Made by a program: the position numbers and the translations under genes. Source: Candidatus Rifleibacteriota bacterium (GTDB lineage Bacteria; Muiribacteriota; Ozemobacteria; Ozemobacterales; Ozemobacteraceae). From it: a stretch of DNA of 64,000 nucleotides. Shown here in pieces: positions 17,801 to 26,417 of the stretch. The stretch spans positions 1-64,000 of the forward strand of contig JAAYNI010000043.1 of the NCBI GenBank assembly GCA_012520995.1, read 5' to 3'. The notes under the pieces are model-generated. The model saw only the letters and a program-made list of their open reading frames with translations, made no database searches and was not told the origin of the DNA. The number at the start of each line of letters is the position of its first letter. Positions within the stretch are counted from its first letter, which is position 1.

Positions 17801-19760
17801 AACATCCTATTCAAAGCTTCTTCTGATAGCTTTCGCGGTGCTTCTTGTGAGTATGACAGGTTGCGGCTTACGAGAGTCAAGAACTGGCGGGATTAAGGGC
17901 TATCTGGTTGACAGACAGGGCGATGCTGTTGTTGGAGCCAGAGTTTTGTCTATCTTTGAATATACCAAAGAAGCATATTCCGGTCTTGACGGTTCTTTCT
18001 ATTTGGAAGAAGTGCCTGAAGGCAAAAACACTCTCTATATAGAACATAGGAATTTTCAGAAAATGGAATATTCCGTCCTAGTGGAAGGTTCTAAGCTTAC
18101 ATTAGTTGAAGAGATAGTTTTAGCTCCTTTCGACAGCAACGCTCAAATAGACAAGGTTGAGAAGCCTCAAGTTACTTCTGATTCTGCAATAATCAGATGG
18201 ACTACGTTTAATGAGATTCTGTGCTGGCTGGAATATTCCGAAGATCAGAGTTACAGCGAAAGCATTATGGAAATGCGTCCTTCGAAGACCCATGAAATTA
18301 AAATTAGCGGATTGAAGCCTGAAACCTATTATAACTACATCATAAGGTGCGAAGCTCCTGATGGCTCTGTGCTTTCTTCTTTTGCCTACTCATTTTTTAC
18401 AGCTGAGGGCTTGAGACCTTATCCGCCCAAGAATCTGGAAGTGACAGGCTTTGAAGGAGTGAAAAATGCTGTTTTCTCTTGGGAAGCTCCAGAAAAGAAA
18501 AGAGCTGTTGCTGGTTATAATATTTATAGGCAGGAAAAGGGGGAGGATTGGCTTAAAGTAAATTCTCAACCTGTAGATTCAACTCAAACGAACTATGCCG
18601 ATACTTCCTTGACTCCTGGAACTTTTTGCCGCTATGGGCTTGTTTCTGTGAACGCTAAAGGCATTGAATCGGAAAAAATTCTTACTCCTTATATTTTTGT
18701 GCCTGGTTACTTAAATAAAGACTTGCATATTGCTGAAGCGGATTCACCAGTAAAGATTTACGGTGACATTATAGTCAATCCGTCTGTCAATTTGTCCATA
18801 GAAGCCGGCACAGAGCTTTTGATAGCTGGTTCAGACGCGGTGAAAAGCGGCAGCGATATAGATAAAACCGAGATTTTGGTCTATGGCCGAATGGAAGCTT
18901 TGGGCACTGCGGAAAAACCGATAGTTTTTGCTCCTCTGGACGCGGTTTATAAGCGCGAACATTGGGGCGGAATAACCATTTTTTCAGTAAACTCTTTGCC
19001 TTCTGCTCTTAGTCACATACATATTTCTGGAACAGCTAGTCACGCTATTTTGGCGACTGCTCCCTCTATAAGGCTTGAAAACATACATTTGAGATATTCT
19101 GGTGCAGGCTTGAAATTTAAAAACGTTATAGAAGTTTTTTTGAACGACTCTGCTATAGAGGATTTGGAAGGAACGGCTATAGAAATAGAAAATTGCGGCC
19201 GTTCATATCTGAAGGGTCTCAAAATTAAAGATGTTGAGCAGGGTCTTGAAGTTTCCAGCAACGAAAAAAATCAATATTTTGAAATGTCGGATACAGATAT
19301 TTATGCAGAACAGGTTGCAGTGAAAGGAGTTTTTGGAAGAAGCAAAATATTTAATGTTTTGGCAGTTTCTGACAGGGGAACAGGCTTTGAATATCTGGAT
19401 TCTCTTTCAGGAAATAAATCGAACTTCTTGGATCACGTTACTGTCGATGCCCTAAGAGGGGTGGTAATAAGAAAAGGCGAGGTGTCCATTGCTAACAATA
19501 TTTTCGTTAATCGCTTTATGCAGGGCTTGGTGGGGATAACCTACGAGAGCTCTCTTGGCGAACCTGAGTATGGATTCAACTGTGTTTACGGTTTCGACGA
19601 ACTTTATAGAGGCTGTCACGCGGGTGGGGGAGCGACTAGCGCAGATCCCCGCTTCGAGTGGACAGGAGAAGAGCCCTATAGGCTTAAATATGACTCTGGT
19701 GCCCGCTTTGCTGACCAGTATGCCATGGAAGCAGGCAGATACGGACTTTCTAAGCTATGA
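17784..19760 (+). CDS. Lipoprotein with CarbD-like, FnIII-like and beta-helix domains (paralogue 2 of 3)
   Basis: 658 residues from ATG 17784 (GGGAG site inside the upstream gene). The lipobox is SMTGC. Same architecture as the preceding gene: GIKGYLVDRQGDAVVGARV sandwich, FnIII-like pair (SDSAIIRWTTFNEILCWLEY; VTGFEGVKNAVFSWEAP), the LNKDLHIAEADSPVKIYGDI junction and a beta-helix with terminal YGLSKL. Divergence from the neighbours is large, so the duplication is old. Starts inside paralogue 1 and ends with a 4-nt overlap into paralogue 3, pointing to coupled translation at fixed ratio. Confidence 0.88.
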   Translation: MSRLFKTSYSKLLLIAFAVLLVSMTGCGLRESRTGGIKGYLVDRQGDAVVGARVLSIFEYTKEAYSGLDGSFYLEEVPEGKNTLYIEHRNFQKMEYSVLVEGSKLTLVEEIVLAPFDSNAQIDKVEKPQVTSDSAIIRWTTFNEILCWLEYSEDQSYSESIMEMRPSKTHEIKISGLKPETYYNYIIRCEAPDGSVLSSFAYSFFTAEGLRPYPPKNLEVTGFEGVKNAVFSWEAPEKKRAVAGYNIYRQEKGEDWLKVNSQPVDSTQTNYADTSLTPGTFCRYGLVSVNAKGIESEKILTPYIFVPGYLNKDLHIAEADSPVKIYGDIIVNPSVNLSIEAGTELLIAGSDAVKSGSDIDKTEILVYGRMEALGTAEKPIVFAPLDAVYKREHWGGITIFSVNSLPSALSHIHISGTASHAILATAPSIRLENIHLRYSGAGLKFKNVIEVFLNDSAIEDLEGTAIEIENCGRSYLKGLKIKDVEQGLEVSSNEKNQYFEMSDTDIYAEQVAVKGVFGRSKIFNVLAVSDRGTGFEYLDSLSGNKSNFLDHVTVDALRGVVIRKGEVSIANNIFVNRFMQGLVGITYESSLGEPEYGFNCVYGFDELYRGCHAGGGATSADPRFEWTGEEPYRLKYDSGARFADQYAMEAGRYGLSKL

Positions 19761-21718
19761 ATAAGAATAAAGCAAAACAACCTGATAGCAGTTTTATTGA
19801 TAAAGCCCTTTTTGTGATTGTAATTCTCTTTATCTTGCTGCTTATGGTAGGTTGCGGCGGCGACACGATGCAAATACAGCGAGGAGCAGTTTCAGGGATA
19901 GTCACTGACTATCACAATCGTCCATTGCAGGGCGTTAAAATTACCTCTAATCGCTCTCTGTACAGCTCAGTTACTGATGAATTCGGACGCTATGAATTCA
20001 CTTCTTTGGATGTGGGTTCACACAGGCTGAAAGCCGAAAAAGAAGGTTTTTACTTGGCAGAGAAAACAATAGAGTTGGAATATGGCCAAGTTATGAGCGA
20101 TGTTAACTTTTCCGTAAGTGTCGAAGATTCAGTGCTTTTTTCCGAAGTTAACGCTGTTTATACAAATATGGCGATTATAAAGGTCTCTGCGGACTTTCCG
20201 GTCTCAGTGGTTTGTACCCTTTTTCAGGACGGTGTTTTGATTACCAGGAAGACTTTTCCTGAGAAAAAACTGCAGCATGAGATAATTTTGGATAATCTTT
20301 TTTCTTTTCAGAATTATTCCTTTAGGATTGAAGCTGAAAAAGCAGACAAAAGTATTTATACACTTGAGAGACAGTATTTTAAAACTCTTCATCCTCTGGC
20401 TTTTCTAGGAGCTCCAGAGCCTTTGAGATATATAAAGGCTGCACAAGAATATTCCAAAATCAATATCACATGGTCTTATGAGGAAGACAGCCGCATATCA
20501 GGCTTCAGACTCTATAGGAGTGTAAATGGTGAGCCTATGGAGCTTTATAAAGATGAAAAAGAACTTTTTCCTGTTTCGGAAAATTTCGTTGATTACGATG
20601 TTTTGCCTGGTAACCGCTATTCCTATGCTATGGCTGCTTTAAGCCTTGATAATGAAGAGCTGGAACTTTCAAAGATTGAGCATGTAACACTTTCTGGTGT
20701 GATAAAAGAAGACATTTATTGGAAAAAGTCCTTCAACCCTATCGATTTAGCTGGCTCTGTTTATATAGATCCTGAAGCCAAGCTTACTATTGAACCCGGA
20801 ACTATCATTCGCTTTCAAAAAGGTGATACAGATGCGGATTTGCCTATATTGATGGTTGAAGGTCTTTTACTTGCGGAAGGCACAGCTGAAGAGCCGATAG
20901 TTTTCACATCCAAAGGGTCTTTGCCTTCAAAAGGTGATTGGAAAGGAATAAAAATAGCTTCTGGAAATGCCTATGAAAAAAGCACGATAAACAATGTACA
21001 GATATCATCCGCTTTGGTAGGATTAGAGGCTTCATATAATAACGTCATAGCAGAGAATGTCATGGTTGCATTTTGTGAAACCGGCTTTAGGTTCGATAAC
21101 TTTTATAAACATGAGTTTAAGAATCTCAAAACCGATGAATGTTCAATCGGCTTGAGAGCAAGCTTGAGCAAAGACTTTGAAATAAGCGGATTTGAAGCTT
21201 TTAAGTGCGATACGGCTGTTGATTTAAGCGCAAATTATGAAATAACATTCAAGCATTTTGATATAAGAGCTTCAAAGAACTTCGGTTTTGAAATTAGCGG
21301 TTCGGGAAATGTCATCATGCGCAATGGTGTAATTGAATCAAGAAAAATAGGTATAGAATCTTCTTCAGAAAATCTGGATTTTCAATATATTACTATAAGA
21401 GCCTATGACTATGGAATAACAACATCAGGGCTGGGTACGAGAATAATCAAAAATAACATCATATACAATAGCGGTCCTAAGGCAGGGATTGGCATAGAAG
21501 ACTTTGGAAAAAATAATGCTTATCCTTACAACAATATATTCGGATTTCAGATTGCAACTTACAATTGTACTCAGTCCGGAGCTAGTGTGTTAAATGTGGA
21601 TCCGCAGTTTGTAGGGGAAAAGCCTGACGGTTCTTTTGATTATCATCTCCTTCAATCTTCGCCCTTGAGGTTTTACTCTGAAATAGGTTCTGAAATAGGA
21701 GCTTACGGAGGCTTCTAA
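19757..21718 (+). CDS. Lipoprotein with CarbD-like, FnIII-like and beta-helix domains (paralogue 3 of 3)
   Basis: 653 residues with lipobox LLMVGC near residue 33 after an unusually long polar n-region. Domains repeat the scheme of the two upstream genes: AVSGIVTDYHNRPLQGVKI sandwich, FnIII-like part (INITWSYEEDSRISGFRLYR), IKEDIYWKKSFNPIDLAGSV junction, a beta-helix with many Asn/Gly turns, and a short C-terminus ending SEIGAYGGF. ATGA overlap with paralogue 2. Probably surface or periplasmic; the three may assemble. Function unknown. Confidence 0.88.
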   Translation: MNKNKAKQPDSSFIDKALFVIVILFILLLMVGCGGDTMQIQRGAVSGIVTDYHNRPLQGVKITSNRSLYSSVTDEFGRYEFTSLDVGSHRLKAEKEGFYLAEKTIELEYGQVMSDVNFSVSVEDSVLFSEVNAVYTNMAIIKVSADFPVSVVCTLFQDGVLITRKTFPEKKLQHEIILDNLFSFQNYSFRIEAEKADKSIYTLERQYFKTLHPLAFLGAPEPLRYIKAAQEYSKINITWSYEEDSRISGFRLYRSVNGEPMELYKDEKELFPVSENFVDYDVLPGNRYSYAMAALSLDNEELELSKIEHVTLSGVIKEDIYWKKSFNPIDLAGSVYIDPEAKLTIEPGTIIRFQKGDTDADLPILMVEGLLLAEGTAEEPIVFTSKGSLPSKGDWKGIKIASGNAYEKSTINNVQISSALVGLEASYNNVIAENVMVAFCETGFRFDNFYKHEFKNLKTDECSIGLRASLSKDFEISGFEAFKCDTAVDLSANYEITFKHFDIRASKNFGFEISGSGNVIMRNGVIESRKIGIESSSENLDFQYITIRAYDYGITTSGLGTRIIKNNIIYNSGPKAGIGIEDFGKNNAYPYNNIFGFQIATYNCTQSGASVLNVDPQFVGEKPDGSFDYHLLQSSPLRFYSEIGSEIGAYGGF

Positions 21719-21786
21719 AATAATACTGGATTTCTTTTATAGTTTGCCGATATAATTTTCAGGTCGAAAAATCGGAGGCTTTTATT

Positions 21787-22227
21787 GTGGAAAGATTTAT
21801 TAAAGTTTGTACAGTGACATTTCTGATAATTTTTGCATCAGCTTTGTCTCTACAAAATCTATATGCGGCTTCTCCGAAGTCTGTGGCTCCTTCGAAGCAG
21901 GTACAGCAGGCAGCGGTTGAAACAAAAAAAACTGAAGTTTCAACGACATCTGAAATTCTCGTTAAGCCTCCCGCATTGGTAAAACCAGAAGTTAAAAATC
22001 TACAAACTGAACCGGATAAAACACCTGCGTCTGTAACAGCAGTTATTTCTGAACAACCTGTTTCTTCTCAGCAACTTTCTGCTCAAGAAACTGAACTGGC
22101 TAAATATATTGATGCCAGAAAGTTTGAAATAGAAATCCTAGAGAAACAGCTGCCCGAAATTGAACAAAACCGCCAAGCTGCGCTTATACCACTATTTGAA
22201 AACGGAATGGTAGTAGCTGGTCGCTGA
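21787..22227 (+). CDS. Small secreted low-complexity protein
   Basis: 146 residues starting at GTG with GGAGG 8 nt upstream; a TATAAT at 21751-21756 may be its -10 box. Signal peptide to about residue 28, then a Lys/Val/Pro/Thr/Ser-rich stretch (about 35-95) without predicted fold, then a charged helix (about 100-135, ETELAKYIDARKFEIEILEK). No family recognised. Composition suggests a flexible periplasmic linker or adaptor. It lies between the lipoprotein trio and the S9 protease. Confidence 0.75.
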   Translation: MERFIKVCTVTFLIIFASALSLQNLYAASPKSVAPSKQVQQAAVETKKTEVSTTSEILVKPPALVKPEVKNLQTEPDKTPASVTAVISEQPVSSQQLSAQETELAKYIDARKFEIEILEKQLPEIEQNRQAALIPLFENGMVVAGR

Positions 22228-22297
22228 CAGCTTTAGATTGCTTGTTTTTTAGCTTCCTTTCTTTTAGAATGTCTTATAAGGAAAGGGGGAACTAGCC

Positions 22298-24727
22298 ATT
22301 AAAAGATTTATAGCCGTAATTTTTGTCTTATTCTTTACACTTAGTTCTATACAAGCTCAAAATATGAAAAAAACTGGATATAAACAGCCAAAACAGCACA
22401 TTATTGACATTTTAGATACACCTAATACTCCCCAGCTTTCTGTATCGCCAACAGGCGATTTTGCTTTATTGGTGGAATATACGAGCATGCTTACTCTCGA
22501 AGACTTGGCAGAGCCTATGGCTAAGTTGGCAGGGATGAGGATACTTACTCGTTTTAATATAAAAACTAGAAGATATTTTGTTAAGGCATTGTCTTTTATA
22601 GACCTTAAATCTGGTGAAATCAAAAAACTCTCTCTTCCCTATGATACACGCTTCGGATTTCCTATATGGGCTCCTAATGGCAAGTTTTTTGCAGCTGCGG
22701 CTTATACGCCAAAAGGTTCAAGCGTATGGTTTTTCGATCCTCATGAAAACACCTCGAAAAAAATAACTCCCGATCGGTTAAATTCTGTGCTCATAGGGCC
22801 TTTCTGGTGGAGCATGGACAGCCAGTATATTTTTGCTCCTCTGTGGCATGAAAACAGAGGCGAACCTCCAATCAAGCCGATTATTCCTGAGATACCTGAG
22901 ATTTCTGAGTCCTTGGGCAAAGTTTCACAGGTCCGCACATATCAGGATTTGCTTCAGACAGATTATGACGATAAACTCTTTGAATATTATGCGGCTTCTC
23001 AGCTCTATAAAATTGATGTTACAACTACTGCCTCCAAAAAGTTTGGTTCGCCAGGTTTGCTCAGATATGTTTCAACTTCGCCTGACGGAAAATACACAGT
23101 CGCTAAAATTTTAGAGACTCCATTTTCCAGAACGGTTCCTCATCATTACTTTGCGCACAGATACGAACTTTGGGATGAAACAGGCAAGCTAATAAAGGTG
23201 CTGGCTCATATTCCTGTCGGAGAAGAAATACCGATTGAAGGTGTGAGCGAAGGCATGCGCGGCCTTTTCTGGCAATCCCTTAAACCATCGACTCTTTGCT
23301 GGGTGGAAGCCTTGGATGGCGGCGACCCTTCTAAGCCCGCAGAATTTCGTGACTGCATGTATTCTTGGGAAGCTCCTTTTGATAAAGAACCCCGAGAAGT
23401 CATAAAGCTGCCTTTCAGGTATGCCGGAACTGATTTGCTTAATAAAGAAAATATGGGCATCATCTGGGACTATGATCGCGATACCAAATGGATTCAAGGC
23501 AGGATTTTTGATTTCGCCAAGACCAATAGAGCTGACGAATGCAAAAAGCTTTTTGGCCGCAATACAAACGATACATATGGCGATCCTGGAGATATACTTT
23601 ATCGTTATAATGACTCTGGTGAAACTTTGGGCATCTTAGAAGAAGGCAAATACATATATATGGAAGGACGCGGAGCTACACCTGAAGGCTTTAGGCCGTT
23701 TTTGCGCAAATATAACCTTGAAACCGAAGAAACTACAGATCTCTTTGTGTCAGGTTCTGAGTATTATGAGTCTTTCTTCGGATTTGCAAATTCTGATCTG
23801 ACAAAAATAGTTGTTTCTCGGGAAAATACAGAAACTTCGCCTAACTATTTCTTAACTGATATTTGCGGCGGAGCTTCTTCCGGCACCGAAAGAAAACAGC
23901 TGACTTTTTATGAGGCTCCGACCAAAGAACTCTCAAGGGTGAAAAAGGAACTTATCAAATACGAAAGATTTGATGGTGTTCCTTTAAGCGGAATGCTTTA
24001 TTATCCGGTCGATTATGTGCCAGGCAAGCGTTATCCGGCTGTAATTTGGGCTTATCCGCGTGAATATACTGATGTTAAAACAGCGGGGCAGGTAAGAACT
24101 TCCGGAAACCGCTATACCAGAATAGGCGGCTCTTCTGTTCTGTTCTTTTTGCTTAACGGTTACATAGTATTGAACAATGCAGAAATTCCAGTTGTTGGTA
24201 ATCCTCTGACAGCCAATGACACCTTTGTTTCGCAAATAACGGCAGGTGCAGAAGCGGCAGTCGAAAAACTTGTGGAGCTGGGCGTTGCCGACAGAGACAG
24301 AATAGGAGTTGCAGGTCATTCTTATGGCGCTTTCATGGTGGCAAACCTGCTTGCCCATACAGACCTTTTTGCAGCCGGTATAGCCAGAAGCGGAGCTTAT
24401 AACAGAACTTTGACTCCTTTCGGTTTCCAAGGCGAGAGAAGGACTTACTGGGAGGCAAAAGATATCTATCATGAAATGTCTCCTTTCACTTATGCTGACA
24501 AGATAAAAGAGCCTATTCTTATAATTCACGGCGGAGAAGATCAGAATCCGGGAACTTATACAGACCAAAGCCGCCGTCTCTATGCAGCGATAAAAGGTAA
24601 CGGCGGGAATGCCAGACTTGTTATTTTGCCGCACGAATCTCACGGTTATGAGGCCAGAGAGTCTATAATGCATGTATTGCAGGAGCAGTTCGACTGGTTT
24701 GATAAATATGTTAAACAAGAACCGTAA
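22298..24727 (+). CDS. Secreted S9 peptidase, glutamyl-endopeptidase-like, apparent AUU start
   Basis: Prolyl-oligopeptidase-fold serine protease of 809 residues if translation starts at ATT 22298. The first in-frame ATG (22364) lies after a complete signal peptide (MKRFIAVIFVLFFTLSSIQA when AUU is read as Met). An AAGGGGG ribosome site sits about 9 nt before the ATT, and no ATG/GTG/TTG lies between the upstream in-frame stop (22277) and ATT. N-terminal beta-propeller to about residue 480, then the hydrolase domain. Catalytic triad: S675 in GHSYGAF, D748 in GGEDQNPGT, H782 in HESHGYEARES. The block GIARSGAYNRTLTPFGFQ resembles chloroplast glutamyl endopeptidases, so cleavage after Glu is plausible. 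The end overlaps the next lipoprotein gene. Confidence 0.9.
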   Translation: MKRFIAVIFVLFFTLSSIQAQNMKKTGYKQPKQHIIDILDTPNTPQLSVSPTGDFALLVEYTSMLTLEDLAEPMAKLAGMRILTRFNIKTRRYFVKALSFIDLKSGEIKKLSLPYDTRFGFPIWAPNGKFFAAAAYTPKGSSVWFFDPHENTSKKITPDRLNSVLIGPFWWSMDSQYIFAPLWHENRGEPPIKPIIPEIPEISESLGKVSQVRTYQDLLQTDYDDKLFEYYAASQLYKIDVTTTASKKFGSPGLLRYVSTSPDGKYTVAKILETPFSRTVPHHYFAHRYELWDETGKLIKVLAHIPVGEEIPIEGVSEGMRGLFWQSLKPSTLCWVEALDGGDPSKPAEFRDCMYSWEAPFDKEPREVIKLPFRYAGTDLLNKENMGIIWDYDRDTKWIQGRIFDFAKTNRADECKKLFGRNTNDTYGDPGDILYRYNDSGETLGILEEGKYIYMEGRGATPEGFRPFLRKYNLETEETTDLFVSGSEYYESFFGFANSDLTKIVVSRENTETSPNYFLTDICGGASSGTERKQLTFYEAPTKELSRVKKELIKYERFDGVPLSGMLYYPVDYVPGKRYPAVIWAYPREYTDVKTAGQVRTSGNRYTRIGGSSVLFFLLNGYIVLNNAEIPVVGNPLTANDTFVSQITAGAEAAVEKLVELGVADRDRIGVAGHSYGAFMVANLLAHTDLFAAGIARSGAYNRTLTPFGFQGERRTYWEAKDIYHEMSPFTYADKIKEPILIIHGGEDQNPGTYTDQSRRLYAAIKGNGGNARLVILPHESHGYEARESIMHVLQEQFDWFDKYVKQEP

Positions 24728-26417
24728 GAAATATTTCTTTCTATTAGCCTGTCTTTTTTGCTCTTTCTTTGCTACCGGCTGCTTTTTGGATATTGATGAC
24801 GATTTGCGGGAAAAAATCGAATACAAGGTTAATGAAAATGTAAAAAATGAAAATCCGGATAAAAGATTTGTTCTGGAGAATATTGAAGATCCGCATATTG
24901 CAGTTGTAATGCCGCCTTCTGACAAGCCTACAAAATGGCTTGTTAAGGTTGATGCAAGCGGGGCTACAACTATTAAGATGCCCTTAAACTATCATGCTGA
25001 CAGCTATGCTTCTTCACTAAAAGCTGTTTCTGCTTTTCCTGCTGAGCATTTGCGAAATCAGAAGATTTTTAATGCTCATTCTTCAATAAGACGCAAACTT
25101 TCAGACCCTGTGCGCTTGGCTAAACTAAGGGCTGCCAAAGCTTCTCAAAGAGCATCTGTAAGAGCTTCAATCATGTCTTCTGAGGAGCTGGGAAAACGTT
25201 ATAGGCTAAATGCTTCCGTTAATTATGAAATACTCCCAAGAACTGAATGTAAGCTGGTATACAAATCTGCTAATTTGAAGATTTTTGTGGATAAAGAGAG
25301 TTATTCCGGTTATGAACCTTTGCCTGACAGTTTGGAGTCGTTTGTAAAAAATGTTCTTGGACCTGAATATGATGCTTATATGTATCCTATTTTGGAAAAA
25401 TATGGCAAAATTTTTGACGCAGATAATGACGGCAAGCTTTCTGTTCTGATTACCCCTTCAATATTTAGTTATGGCTCTGATCTGGTGGGACTTTTTGACC
25501 CTTCATTATTGTCATCGGACTATAATTCTGAGCCATGTGACATTGTTTTTTTGTCGCCTCCGATTTCGATTGTCTCAGGAGATAACTGGAAACCTCCGAT
25601 TTCGATTGTCTCAGGAGATAACTGGAAACAATATGCTCTTGTAACTTTGATTCATGAATGCCAGCATGCTGTACATTTCTCTAATAAGGGATGCGTAGGC
25701 GGCATATATGGCACGGGCTTTAATAAAACTTATTACGACCAAGAAATATGGCTGGATGAAGGCATGTCTGTCGCCATAGAAGCACGTTACAGACAAATGC
25801 GCGGAAAAGCCGGTCTGCCGCCTTATTCCGATATGCAGGGCCTGGGACACTCTCTTGATTACTCGGGCAATAATCCACACGTTATAGGATGGGTTGATAA
25901 CCCAGCTGGCAGTGTCTACTCTTTTCAGGAGACAAGCAGTGACTATGGCAGGTGCGGTCTGTTTTTATCCTATATTTATGACCGTTTGGGTGAGGAAGCT
26001 ATAAGCAAAATAGCTAAAATGCCCTATATGGGAACAGATGCAGCTTCTTATGAAATAGCGGCAATGTTTGGCAAATCAAATTATACGCCGGAAACTCTTG
26101 AGCAAGATTTCTTCACGGCTGTTGCCGTAGAGTGTACGCCCGAGCTTATTGATAACAAAGCAAAGCTTCCGCAAGCTCTGAAAGACTTGTGTTTCAACAA
26201 TATTGATGATCTGTATTTGGATTGGCTGCAATCTGTGAATAAATATTCGTCATTCTCTGAATCCGCATTGTTTTATGTTGTTTTGCCTGCTTATGAAGAA
26301 CCTGTTTCTTTGGAAGAAGGAGAATCTCCTCCTTTGCCCCCTGATTTGAAATTCACTATAGAAAACGCAAGTTCTGTAAATCCTGCTAAAATCACTTTCT
26401 TGAGAATTACACCTTGA
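24708..26417 (+). CDS. Lipoprotein metallopeptidase candidate, M30/hyicolysin-like (paralogue 1)
   Basis: 569 residues from ATG 24708, inside the protease gene; lipobox FATGC near residue 23. Zinc site H316-E-C-Q-H320 with a downstream WLDEGMS Glu (E351) as probable third ligand, the gluzincin pattern seen in the M30 family. An EF-hand/dockerin-like calcium loop DADNDGKLSVLI lies at about 240-252, as in many members. Directly before the zinc helix a 36-nt sequence is perfectly duplicated, repeating PPISIVSGDNWK. A second lipoprotein of the same design follows with a TTGA overlap. Likely a surface protease; substrate unknown. Confidence 0.87.
   Translation: MLNKNRKKYFFLLACLFCSFFATGCFLDIDDDLREKIEYKVNENVKNENPDKRFVLENIEDPHIAVVMPPSDKPTKWLVKVDASGATTIKMPLNYHADSYASSLKAVSAFPAEHLRNQKIFNAHSSIRRKLSDPVRLAKLRAAKASQRASVRASIMSSEELGKRYRLNASVNYEILPRTECKLVYKSANLKIFVDKESYSGYEPLPDSLESFVKNVLGPEYDAYMYPILEKYGKIFDADNDGKLSVLITPSIFSYGSDLVGLFDPSLLSSDYNSEPCDIVFLSPPISIVSGDNWKPPISIVSGDNWKQYALVTLIHECQHAVHFSNKGCVGGIYGTGFNKTYYDQEIWLDEGMSVAIEARYRQMRGKAGLPPYSDMQGLGHSLDYSGNNPHVIGWVDNPAGSVYSFQETSSDYGRCGLFLSYIYDRLGEEAISKIAKMPYMGTDAASYEIAAMFGKSNYTPETLEQDFFTAVAVECTPELIDNKAKLPQALKDLCFNNIDDLYLDWLQSVNKYSSFSESALFYVVLPAYEEPVSLEEGESPPLPPDLKFTIENASSVNPAKITFLRITP
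25557..25628 (+). repeat. Perfect 36-bp in-frame tandem duplication
   Basis: Copies at 25557-25592 and 25593-25628 are identical in all 36 bases and encode PPISIVSGDNWK twice, about 9 residues before the HECQH zinc motif. The paralogue at 26414 has only a single, different sequence at this place, so the duplication is recent and lineage-specific. Confidence 0.97.

Noticed and set aside
23984-24925. Minus-strand 313-codon frame antisense to the S9 protease
   Set aside because: Lies opposite the catalytic domain of a well-supported gene; composition is antisense-like, no recognised domain.
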